Below are positions 18,018 through 26,521 of a stretch of DNA of 64,000 bases, in pieces. The translations under genes were made by a program, and so were the position numbers. The notes under the pieces were generated by a model that saw only the letters and a list, made by a program, of their open reading frames with translations, was not told the origin of the DNA and made no database searches. This DNA is from Algoriphagus sp. (GTDB lineage: Bacteria > Bacteroidota > Bacteroidia > Cytophagales > Cyclobacteriaceae), in NCBI RefSeq assembly GCF_024305035.1, contig NZ_JAMWZB010000025.1, positions 18,930-82,929 of the forward strand, written 5' to 3'. Within the stretch, counting starts at the first letter, position 1, and every line of letters begins with the position of its first letter.

Positions 18018-21000
18018 TCATTTTGTCTTTTCGACAATCTTCAATTTATATTCCGAAGGAAGGCAATCAAACTGCTGCTGAAAGGACTTTTTGAAGTGCT
18101 TGTAATCATTAAAGCCAACCTCGTAGGCCACTTGACTTAATTTAGTATTAGTTTGGAGGATGATTTGAGCAGCTTTTTTCAATCGCACCGAGCGGATAAA
18201 GGCGGTGATCGAAAGCCCGGTTAGGGATTTGATTTTTCGGAATAGGGTGGATTGACTCATAAAAAGCTGATCCACCATCATTTCGATTCCAAAGTTTTCA
18301 TTTTGGAGGTTTTCATTGACGAGCTGGATAGCCTTTTCAATAAATACCGCATCCATGTCCGTTTCGGTAGCCTTTTCCGTATTCGGCTCAAATCGAACTT
18401 TATTTAAATAATATTCACGGAGTTTATTGCGATTTTCAAGGATATTGGACACCCTTGTTTTGACGATCCCCGAATTAAACGGTTTGGTGATGTAATCCTC
18501 AGCGCCCGTTTTTAGACCTTCCATCTCATAGGTCAAAGATGTTCGTGCGGTCAGTAAAATTACGGGGATATGGGAGGTCGTGATTTGACTTTTAACTTGC
18601 CTGCAGAGTTTGATCCCGTCCAAGCGAGGCATCATCACATCACTGATGATCACATCGGGGATTTCTTGGTTGATCAGTTCCCAAGCGGCGAGCCCGTCCT
18701 CAGCTTCTAGAATCTCATATTCATCTTCCAGCAAGCCTCTCAAATATTTTCGAATATCCTCATGATCATCTGCGATCAATATCCGGGCAGATTTGGGCGA
18801 TACTTCTATTTTCAGATTACCTTGCTCTTGGATTTCGATCTCGGTGAGTAGGTTCACTTTTTCTTCCTCAGTGTCAATGGATAGACCTTTTCCGTATTCG
18901 ACCGGAAGTAGAATTTTCACTTGTGTGCCTTTCCCTTTTTCGCTTTGAATACTGATTTCACCTTCATGGAGATCTACAATATTTTTTGAAAAGGCCAATC
19001 CAATCCCGCTTCCCACCAGGTTGGACGTTTCGGCGTTTTGCACCTGATAAAACCGATCAAAAACCCGGGCCGATTCTTCCGGACTCATGCCGATACCGGT
19101 ATCCTCAATCTCAAGGGTAAGTTGTCCGGACTCTACGCGAAGTCGGAGGTCAATTTCACCTCCTTGGCGGGTATATTTAAAGGCATTGGAAAGCAAATTG
19201 CACAGTACGATTTCCATCTGATTGCGGTCAAATTCCAGAAGGAGCTTATCCGCATTGGATTCAAAGTGATAGGAAATTTGCTTTTGTGAAGCCAGATTCT
19301 GAAAACTCAAAAAGACCTCTTTCGAAAATTCGACAAAATCGGCAAAGTTCAAATGCAGCTTCAAAAGCCCATGCTCGGATTTTCTGAAATCCAGCAACTG
19401 ATTAATTAGGCGAAGCATGCGCTTGCTATTGGTCTCGACCAGCAAAAGTTTTTCTTTGACCGATTCCTTAAAGTCAAACTGCTCCAAAAGCTCCGTCACC
19501 GGACTGAGTATCAAGGTAAGAGGCGTTCGGAATTCATGGGAAATATTGGTAAAAAAGGTGATTTTGGCTTCATTTAGCTCATGTTCCTTTTCCTTTTCGA
19601 TCTGAATAATCTGAAGCTCAGCCCTCAATTTGGCTTGACGAAGGGAGATATATCGAATTAGTAAAACTATCCCTAAAGCCAGCGCCACATAAAACACAAA
19701 GGCATACCATTGTAGCCATGGTGGAGCCTGAATCGAAATCAATAACGATCGCACCGGACTCCAGTCCTGATTGTTGCGACTGGCACGAATCATCAATTCA
19801 TAATCTCCCCAAGGAAGCCCTGTAAAACTCAGTTGATTTAAGGTACCCAATTCGACCCATTCCTCGTTCATCCCCTTTAGCTGATAGGCATAAGCGACAT
19901 TATCTGGCCCGAAAAAGTCATTCACTGCGAAATTGAGAGAGAGGTGGTTCTGGGAATAATCCAAATTGATTTTAGAGGCATTCTGAATGGAAGTTTCTAA
20001 AATCACAGAGCCGTCCACTTCATCTCCCACATGAAGAGCTTGATTGTTTACCGTCAGCTTGGTTAATACCACCTTAGGGACATTAAAAACTTCTTCGATC
20101 TGATCAGGGACAAAGGAAACCAAACCATTGGACCCCCCAAAATAAATCCGTCCACGCTGATCCTTAAATGAAGAGCCGCTATGAAACGAGTTAATCAAGA
20201 TACCGTCTTCGCGATCAAAATTGATGAAGCTTTTGGATTCAGGATTAAATTTAGTCACGGTCGTGGTCGTACTCAGCCAAAGATTTCCAGCTTGGTCCTG
20301 CTCGAGGGCACAGACAAAATCATTGACCATTCCACTGCCTTTTTCATAAAAATCCTGGAAAATCACCTGCTCACCTTCCAGTCCTACCGTGGCCAAACCA
20401 ATCGGTGTAGCTAGGTACATTTGCGATCCGTCAATCAATAAATCATTGATGATATTGATATCGAGTCGATCTCCAAAAATGGCTTCATGACTTAAAAATT
20501 GCTGGGTGGATTCGTCAAAGCGATTGAGCCCAGAATAGGTACCCAGCCAAATCCTGCCCTGAGAATCCTCTTTGATTTGGCTGATTCGATTATTTTGGAG
20601 CTTTCGTTGATCCTCATTTTCATTAAAAATGAGCCAATCCCCAAAATTTGGGAAGGCAGAAAAATCCGCCATTTTCATTCCTGACTGCTGCGTCCCTACC
20701 CAAAGCCGTTCCTTGGAATCAACCAAAATTGCGGTAATTTTTTGGTAAGGTAAATAGTGCTGAGCTTGATCTAGGTTTCCGTTTTTGGCTATATAAAGTC
20801 CCAGTCCCGTCCCGATGAATAAGTAATCCCGGTATTCGTAAAGGGTGTGCACTTTGGCCCTATTGATGGCTTTTTCGATTTGATAGCTGTTACCCAATCG
20901 ATTGGAGTAGAGTCCTTCGGTGAGTGTCCCTTTGTAGGAGTCCCCATTTTGGGAGATTAGAAAAGCGGTAATATTCCGATCCGACAGGGTTTCGGATGGT

Positions 21001-22034
21001 GTCGTGGTGGCAAAATTAAATCCTTTGTTTGGATACAGGATCAACGCTCCGCCGTGGGAAGTACCCAACCAAGCAATCCCGTTTTCGTCAATGTCAATAC
21101 TAAGAATAATCGAGTAGTTGATGTTTTCGACAGTAGACCCCTGAGGATTGGTATTGATTTTTCGAAAATTTTGAACCTGCTCATCACTAATGAAAAGCCC
21201 ATCTCCCCAGCTCCCGATCCACAGTCTCCCCCGCTGATCCATTCCCAGACTTTTAACAAAATTGGCAGAGATGCCTATCTCATGGCGTTGGATCTTTTGA
21301 CTTTCTTGGTCAAAAGAGGCTAAAATTACCTTACGCTGCGAATTTCCAATCATCCAGATTTTTTGCCTTTGCGTATCTTCAATAAGATTGGAAGGCACCA
21401 TTCCTGTAGAGAAACGAATAAGACGGTCTTCTGAAGGATCGAATTTCATCAGTTCATGGCCGCTGATAAACCAAATATTCCAAAATTGATCGGCGATAAT
21501 TTGTTGTACCGGTTGCTTATATTGAAAATGATCGGTGACCTTTTCCGTTTTGGGATCCAAAACAAACACGCCATTTCCCCAAGTGCCAATCCAGATTTGC
21601 CCATCCTTGGATTGATTGATGGCTATTACGCGAAGAGGTTTGTCGGTAAAGTCAGCAAATGATTCGTTAAAAGAGCGGATTTGGTTTTTCTGGGGATCAA
21701 GTTTGGAAAGCCCTCCCCCTTTGGTCCCGATCCAAATCATATGCTCCTGGTCTTTGAAGAGGGTTTCGATATTTTCATTTTCCAATTCCGGATAGCTGGC
21801 TCCTGGTTTATATTCTGAAAAATCATAGCCATCAAATTTGGTGATCCCCCCTTCGGTTGCAAAATACTTGAAGTTGTATTCATCGCTGACCACTTTGGTG
21901 ACGTAATTACTGAGCAATCCACGTCTGACATTCAAGACGTCAATGGTGAATTCTTCGGCCCGGTTGTCCTGAAAGGAAAAAGCAAAAGAACTAAAGCTAA
22001 GCAGGAGCCAGCATGTAAGGATATAAGTTCGCAT
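18018..22034 (-). CDS. hybrid two-component system sensor/regulator (HTCS)
   Basis: Single-protein sensor and transcription activator typical of Bacteroidota PULs. In order: signal peptide (1-20); periplasmic beta-propellers of Reg_prop repeats (about 30-680, with repeated IWIGT and LWLGT-type strands); Y_Y_Y domain (about 690-765); one membrane helix (WLQWYAFVFYVALALGIVLL, about 768-787); HisKA with phospho-acceptor His833 in NISHEFRTP; HATPase with the N-box NLLSNAFKYT and DTGIGMS; receiver domain with Asp1132 in SDVMMPR; and an AraC-type HTH at the C-terminus (about 1230-1335). All catalytic residues are intact. It binds an oligosaccharide released from the PUL substrate and should activate susCD and the enzymes. 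A direct-repeat operator candidate lies upstream of it too (22190-22221), which would allow autoregulation. Confidence 0.97.
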   Translation of the reverse strand: MRTYILTCWLLLSFSSFAFSFQDNRAEEFTIDVLNVRRGLLSNYVTKVVSDEYNFKYFATEGGITKFDGYDFSEYKPGASYPELENENIETLFKDQEHMIWIGTKGGGLSKLDPQKNQIRSFNESFADFTDKPLRVIAINQSKDGQIWIGTWGNGVFVLDPKTEKVTDHFQYKQPVQQIIADQFWNIWFISGHELMKFDPSEDRLIRFSTGMVPSNLIEDTQRQKIWMIGNSQRKVILASFDQESQKIQRHEIGISANFVKSLGMDQRGRLWIGSWGDGLFISDEQVQNFRKINTNPQGSTVENINYSIILSIDIDENGIAWLGTSHGGALILYPNKGFNFATTTPSETLSDRNITAFLISQNGDSYKGTLTEGLYSNRLGNSYQIEKAINRAKVHTLYEYRDYLFIGTGLGLYIAKNGNLDQAQHYLPYQKITAILVDSKERLWVGTQQSGMKMADFSAFPNFGDWLIFNENEDQRKLQNNRISQIKEDSQGRIWLGTYSGLNRFDESTQQFLSHEAIFGDRLDINIINDLLIDGSQMYLATPIGLATVGLEGEQVIFQDFYEKGSGMVNDFVCALEQDQAGNLWLSTTTTVTKFNPESKSFINFDREDGILINSFHSGSSFKDQRGRIYFGGSNGLVSFVPDQIEEVFNVPKVVLTKLTVNNQALHVGDEVDGSVILETSIQNASKINLDYSQNHLSLNFAVNDFFGPDNVAYAYQLKGMNEEWVELGTLNQLSFTGLPWGDYELMIRASRNNQDWSPVRSLLISIQAPPWLQWYAFVFYVALALGIVLLIRYISLRQAKLRAELQIIQIEKEKEHELNEAKITFFTNISHEFRTPLTLILSPVTELLEQFDFKESVKEKLLLVETNSKRMLRLINQLLDFRKSEHGLLKLHLNFADFVEFSKEVFLSFQNLASQKQISYHFESNADKLLLEFDRNQMEIVLCNLLSNAFKYTRQGGEIDLRLRVESGQLTLEIEDTGIGMSPEESARVFDRFYQVQNAETSNLVGSGIGLAFSKNIVDLHEGEISIQSEKGKGTQVKILLPVEYGKGLSIDTEEEKVNLLTEIEIQEQGNLKIEVSPKSARILIADDHEDIRKYLRGLLEDEYEILEAEDGLAAWELINQEIPDVIISDVMMPRLDGIKLCRQVKSQITTSHIPVILLTARTSLTYEMEGLKTGAEDYITKPFNSGIVKTRVSNILENRNKLREYYLNKVRFEPNTEKATETDMDAVFIEKAIQLVNENLQNENFGIEMMVDQLFMSQSTLFRKIKSLTGLSITAFIRSVRLKKAAQIILQTNTKLSQVAYEVGFNDYKHFKKSFQQQFDCLPSEYKLKIVEKTK

Positions 22035-22189
22035 CGAATGGGAACAGGGGTATTTTGGGTTTGTGGGTAATTTAAGTCTTTTTCAAGACTACAGACAGCA
22101 ATTTTATAAGAAAAGCCAGGTCATTGATAAGTAACTCCTTTCTTATTCAGCTGTTTCCACTAAGCTACCAATCAAAGCTGCCCACGCTA

Positions 22190-22221
22190 GGGGTGAAATC
22201 GGTCAAGCTTGAGGATAAATC
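22190..22221 (+). promoter_or_regulatory. candidate HTCS operator, copy D (upstream of HTCS gene)
   Basis: Half-sites GGGGTGAAATC (22190-22200) and GAGGATAAATC (22211-22221), 21 bp apart from start to start. It is 156 nt upstream of the HTCS start codon in a 293-nt gap that otherwise holds only a terminator. The first half-site is identical over 11 bases to that at 26402. Confidence 0.45.
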
Positions 22222-22264
22222 ATTCAGAAACCAGAAAAAGAATTGAAATTGTGGCTTTCGGATT

Positions 22265-22301
22265 AAAAAAGTGCGGAAAAGCCGTGACTCTTCCGCACTT
22301 G
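22265..22301 (-). terminator. rho-independent terminator of the GH128-like gene
   Basis: On the minus strand, AAGTGCGGAA and TTCCGCACTT form a perfect 10-bp stem around a short loop and run into TTTTTAATCC. It begins 27 nt after the stop codon of the large secreted enzyme gene, so that gene is transcribed separately from the HTCS. Confidence 0.85.
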
Positions 22302-22327
22302 GGTTTTAAAAAGAATAGTTCAGCTAA

Positions 22328-25300
22328 TTATTGAACAATCAGCTTTTTGCTTTGCCAGATATATCCTTGCTTCAGCAAAATCACATAGATTCCGGAAGAA
22401 ATTCTATCAAACAAGTCCATTTCATGGGTGCCAGATCCCACTATCTCAGTGCGAATGATTTTGCCGTTTGGGTCCAGTACTTGAATCAGCGATTCTTGTC
22501 CATCAAACTCGGGGATAGAAATATGAAGTGGGCTGCCTTTGGAAATAGGGTTGGGATAAATCATCCAATCTTTAGCCAGTTTTTCCGCTTCTGCTTCTTC
22601 CTCTGTTACCAAACGAAAGTTCTCAGTCTCCAAAGATCGAATAGCAATTTTGTCAATAAATGGAGCCATGGAACCATCTGGTTTGAATTCAATGGCGATA
22701 TTTCCTGAGTTTAGTTCAACTTCGACAGTTTTGATACTAGTTTGGCCACTATTAAAACACCATTCACCAGAATCCTCAAAGCTCAAGTTTTCGGCAGCAT
22801 CTCCATTAATGGACACATTCATGGTACGATTTACCGCAGACATATAGGTAATATCTAACAGGTAAGTTCCTGCTTGAGTGATGCTGATATCAGAGAAACG
22901 AATGGCATTAGCTGTACTTGTAAAGGCATTGACTTGTTGGCCATTAGATGCAGTGATACAATTCACAATATTGACTCCGCCAATCAATTCTGCTTCCTCC
23001 GCTTCGAGAGAAATGGTTTCGAAAGCAGCTTTCTCCAATTTGATCTTATCCATAAATGGAGCATCACCACTGAATGGAGTCAACTCGATGGTATTGATTC
23101 CGGAATTGAGATTGACCTCCACTTGATATACATCAGGAGATCCGCCGCCGCTGCACCAAGCACCTGAGGATTCCACGGTTTGCTGTCCGATAAAATCGCC
23201 GTTGACTACCAGTCGGAAGGAACGGGAAACTGCACTCATGTAGGTAATACTCAAAATATACGTACCAGCGTCCTGAGCGACGATCTGATCAAAACGCACC
23301 CCGTTGGTATTTACATTTCGCATATTGACCTGCTGACCATTTGATGAGGTTGCACAGTTCAAAATAGTGGCATTGCCTAGAATAGTAGCATCCTCAGCTT
23401 CAAATTCCAATTGTTCCTCCACTTGGGCGATGACATTGGGGTCTTCATTATCAGGAAGTTTTCCTTTGCTGGCTAGCGCCAAGCGATCTACTTGTACATT
23501 TCCAGTTCCAATCGCTATTCGTACTTCATGGGATCCCTCTCTTAAGAAATAAGTGAAGTCTCTATCCTCAGCATCGTAGCTATGGTAAAATTTCTGCCAA
23601 TACCATTCATACAGGGTGTCCTGGAGATTGCTCCATTTCCGAAACTCTTCTCCATCTACGGATAGCCAAAGTGCTGCCTCCGCTTCTTCTTTGGCTTGGA
23701 TTTTTGCCCAAAGCTCATATTCGTCAGCTTGTTCCACTTCCAGGTTAAAGGTCAAAATTCCTTTTGCTCCAGCCGGAGCATCTAGGGACTGCTGATCTTC
23801 GAGGCTTTTCACCGCCAATCCACCGATCGCAGATTCATTAATTTCCAGTTCCCACCAGGGACCTAGATTCGCTTCCTCAGCTTCGTAATAATCAATCAAA
23901 TCCGTCAATAGCCTGCCCCAAGTAAATTCCTCCGGAGCACAAGCCCCTTCCTCCTGAAACAACCCATCCAAGTCGCTTGGTCCATTGAGTATGGCTACTT
24001 GATCGAGCTGAATGCTGGCATTGGGAAACTCCAAAGTCAGCCGATGTCTTCCCTCTCCAAGATCATAGAATCTTGGAATCTGAAACCAGGTAAACTCGGA
24101 ACTATTAAACGGAGCCACTTGCTCCAGTTCATTCCCGTCAACACCGATCCGCACAGCACCGGGGGTTCCTGCGACAGATTTTGACCGAATCCAAACCCGG
24201 TATTCATCCGCATTTTCCAAATCAAACTCAAAGTGAACCCGCTTTGCATTTGCGCTTTCGCCGTCTTGGCTCGGATCCCCTTTGATATAAAGGCCGTTAG
24301 CCGCTGTTTCATCTGTCAGGATCGTCCACTGATTTCCAAGGTAATCCCCACATTCTGCTTCGAAAGAGAGGACATTGACAGGAGTTTCGATCAATGGATC
24401 ATCCATCTGCTCGAGATTATTGGGAGCTGCGTAGGATAATTCTGGAATCGATGGCGAAGATGTATGATTGAGATAGAGTTCTCCGATATTAGTCAGATTG
24501 TCATTATCGTCATAATAAAAAGCCGGCTCGACATCGTTTTGAGAATTTGCGGGATTGGGCTGAAAATAAGCATAGCGCTCCACATAAGCCAAGCTTTCCA
24601 AATAAGGTAAGGCCAATTCCAAAAATTCCTCCTGTATGGCATTCCCACGATTGGGGTTGGCATTAAATTCCGTGATCCAAATCGGCAAATTGTAAATTTT
24701 GTATACGTTATTTAAGTAAGCTTTGAACCGGTTGAAAATATCCTGAGCATTGGCATTTGGGCTATTGGCCGGATTGCTTCCCCAATCGTACCAGTGTACG
24801 GCCACAAAGTCAAAGCGTACATCTCGAGATTTGGCAATCTCATTAAACTCTCTCAGCCAGCCGGTGGGACCATTTTCCCTGGGGGCGGGCGAACCCAAAC
24901 GAAGCCCTAATCCCATCAGGTTTTCATAGTAGGCTACTGCTACAGCAGGTTCACAAAGGTTATTGAACTGACCGGACTCTCCATTGCAATTATCCGACTC
25001 ATTGAATCCCAAGACATGAGAAGGTTTCTTTTTATTGATCATGTTCTGGATATTGGCCGGAGATGCTCCTCCAGCACCCCAAGCCATGGGCACATAGTCG
25101 TAATTGGGCCGGGAAACCTCACCCAGGCCCCAATTGTAATACCAACCGGCATCTAGCCCACCGTAAAATCCGCCGGTTCCTTTTTTAGTCACCCAGTTCC
25201 ACGGCACCACGCGGAGAAAACTCACATTCCCTTGCATGGCAGCTGGTAAATTGTCCACTGTCAAATCTTCCTCAGAGGCGATGTACACTTTGCTCTTTCC

Positions 25301-26209
25301 CGTTCCATCCGGATTATTTGCCAAAGTGACCATAAATCCCCGCTTCAAAATGAAAGAAGAAAGCACATTATCTCCCAATGGAATTCCTCCGCCTCTATAA
25401 ATCAAATCCTCCTCAAGGCTGACTCCTGCCCCCTCTTCTCCCAACGATGAAAAAACTTCTATCGGTCCGAATTCCGAATCCAAGGGTCGAATGACCGCTC
25501 CTTTTTGATAATATTGATTGATACGGAAATTTTGATCCAGGTCACCAGTTTCATTTGAAATCATAATCTGGGAAAGCTGATCCTGTAGCTCAAGAGGATT
25601 GACATCGCTGACATATAGCCAAGAAGCGGGATCAAGGAAATTGACAGAAAATCCTGGATTCCAATCCTCATTTTGAGTTTTCACTGTGCTTTCTCCATCG
25701 AGTGACAAAACCCCTTGCTCGATACTTCCCTGTACTTCAATTTGAGAAGCAATTGAGGTGATTCCTTTTTGATCACAGGCAAACGTAATATCTCCAGATG
25801 CGGTGATTTCCGCCCCATCGACCCATAGATTGTAGTCGATCGCTTGACCGGGTTCCAACGTCCCCGCTTGAGGATGAGGGTCTTTTTCGGGATTCTGTGA
25901 GTTGGGGCAAATCTCCCAGGGCTCCGAGTTTGCTCCTGGAAGGCAGGCAGACTTCGCAGACTCGCCGCTTCCACCCGTCAATCCGGGAGGATTGGGAGCA
26001 CTGGGTTTTTCCTGTGTCAGACGCCAGTTATTTTCATTAAAGAAATCATTATTCATCTCACCAGTCCAATACAAATACTGATTTGAGGAATTACAGGGGT
26101 TTCCATTTGCTTTGCTTTTTCCTTGTTCTGCAAAGAGTACGGAGCTGAATCCGAAACAAATCAGAGCGAAAAGCAAGCCTTTACGAATGGGCAAGTAATT
26201 GTGTTTCAT
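22328..26209 (-). CDS. secreted multimodular Glyco_hydro_cc (GH128-like) enzyme with CBM-like modules and T9SS tail
   Basis: Very large secreted enzyme of 1293 residues. I start at MKHNYLPIRKG (26209), giving a signal peptide that ends near VLFAEQ. After an unassigned beta-rich region (about 30-320) comes a TIM-barrel-like domain resembling Glyco_hydro_cc (Pfam PF11790, which includes GH128 beta-1,3-glucanases): GGLDAGWYYNWG, then VLGFNESDN with Glu404 as likely acid/base, DFVAVHWYDWG, and IWITEFNANP with Glu514 as likely nucleophile. Four CBM6/35-like beta-sandwich modules follow (starting near FEAECGDYLG, YYEAEEANLG, LEFEAEDATI and LEAEEAELIG); the last two are clear tandem duplicates. The C-terminal 80 residues are a T9SS type A sorting domain (MIYPNPISKG ... 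GIYVILLKQG). It should act outside the cell on the polymer. The exact activity is uncertain. Confidence 0.85.
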   Translation of the reverse strand: MKHNYLPIRKGLLFALICFGFSSVLFAEQGKSKANGNPCNSSNQYLYWTGEMNNDFFNENNWRLTQEKPSAPNPPGLTGGSGESAKSACLPGANSEPWEICPNSQNPEKDPHPQAGTLEPGQAIDYNLWVDGAEITASGDITFACDQKGITSIASQIEVQGSIEQGVLSLDGESTVKTQNEDWNPGFSVNFLDPASWLYVSDVNPLELQDQLSQIMISNETGDLDQNFRINQYYQKGAVIRPLDSEFGPIEVFSSLGEEGAGVSLEEDLIYRGGGIPLGDNVLSSFILKRGFMVTLANNPDGTGKSKVYIASEEDLTVDNLPAAMQGNVSFLRVVPWNWVTKKGTGGFYGGLDAGWYYNWGLGEVSRPNYDYVPMAWGAGGASPANIQNMINKKKPSHVLGFNESDNCNGESGQFNNLCEPAVAVAYYENLMGLGLRLGSPAPRENGPTGWLREFNEIAKSRDVRFDFVAVHWYDWGSNPANSPNANAQDIFNRFKAYLNNVYKIYNLPIWITEFNANPNRGNAIQEEFLELALPYLESLAYVERYAYFQPNPANSQNDVEPAFYYDDNDNLTNIGELYLNHTSSPSIPELSYAAPNNLEQMDDPLIETPVNVLSFEAECGDYLGNQWTILTDETAANGLYIKGDPSQDGESANAKRVHFEFDLENADEYRVWIRSKSVAGTPGAVRIGVDGNELEQVAPFNSSEFTWFQIPRFYDLGEGRHRLTLEFPNASIQLDQVAILNGPSDLDGLFQEEGACAPEEFTWGRLLTDLIDYYEAEEANLGPWWELEINESAIGGLAVKSLEDQQSLDAPAGAKGILTFNLEVEQADEYELWAKIQAKEEAEAALWLSVDGEEFRKWSNLQDTLYEWYWQKFYHSYDAEDRDFTYFLREGSHEVRIAIGTGNVQVDRLALASKGKLPDNEDPNVIAQVEEQLEFEAEDATILGNATILNCATSSNGQQVNMRNVNTNGVRFDQIVAQDAGTYILSITYMSAVSRSFRLVVNGDFIGQQTVESSGAWCSGGGSPDVYQVEVNLNSGINTIELTPFSGDAPFMDKIKLEKAAFETISLEAEEAELIGGVNIVNCITASNGQQVNAFTSTANAIRFSDISITQAGTYLLDITYMSAVNRTMNVSINGDAAENLSFEDSGEWCFNSGQTSIKTVEVELNSGNIAIEFKPDGSMAPFIDKIAIRSLETENFRLVTEEEAEAEKLAKDWMIYPNPISKGSPLHISIPEFDGQESLIQVLDPNGKIIRTEIVGSGTHEMDLFDRISSGIYVILLKQGYIWQSKKLIVQ

Positions 26210-26270
26210 GGTCTTTTGGGTTAACAAGTTTTATCTTGAATCCAAATCTACCTACAGTCCTCGCTAATCG

Positions 26271-26303
26271 GGGGTACAAATCATTCATTCCAAAAGTCAT
26301 ATC
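26271..26303 (+). promoter_or_regulatory. candidate HTCS operator, copy B
   Basis: First half-site GGGGTACAAATC (26271-26282) is identical over 12 bases to the one upstream of susC. The second position, 21 bp later (26292-26303), is AAAAGTCATATC, a weaker match. It lies 62 nt upstream of the GH128-like gene. Confidence 0.4.
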
Positions 26304-26401
26304 CATCTAAAAGTCAGATAGACAAATGGCAAAAGTCACAATTATAGGAATGACAATTATCATTCAGTGCGCATATTCCTTTTATCCCTGATAAGGAAAT
26401 A

Positions 26402-26432
26402 GGGGTGAAATCAATCAATTCGGAGGTTCATC
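26402..26432 (+). promoter_or_regulatory. candidate HTCS operator, copy C
   Basis: Half-sites GGGGTGAAATC (26402-26412) and GAGGTTCATC (26423-26432), 21 bp apart from start to start. The stretch between them (TCAATTCGGAGG) also resembles copy A (GCAATCCGGAGG). It lies 90 nt upstream of the plus-strand sulfatase. Confidence 0.45.
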
Positions 26433-26521
26433 GATTCAAAAGGGTCAGTTCCTGTATTTCAGATTAGGGATTTTCGAAAAGGAGCCTTAGTATTAATAAC
26501 CTAAAAAAACCCCTTACCTCC

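Larger units (their letters stand above)
26210..26521. other. divergent promoter region with two candidate HTCS operators
   Basis: This 312-nt gap separates the minus-strand GH128-like gene from the plus-strand sulfatase and should hold both promoters. The only structure I can name is two copies of the phased direct repeat (26271-26303 and 26402-26432), one nearer to each gene. No clear TTTG/TAnnTTTG promoter stands out, as is common for activator-dependent PUL promoters. Confidence 0.5.

Noticed and set aside
17846..18037. N-terminal extension of the susC frame to 18037
   Set aside because: It overlaps the HTCS gene and puts 64 extra residues before the signal peptide; the ATG at 17845 is better.
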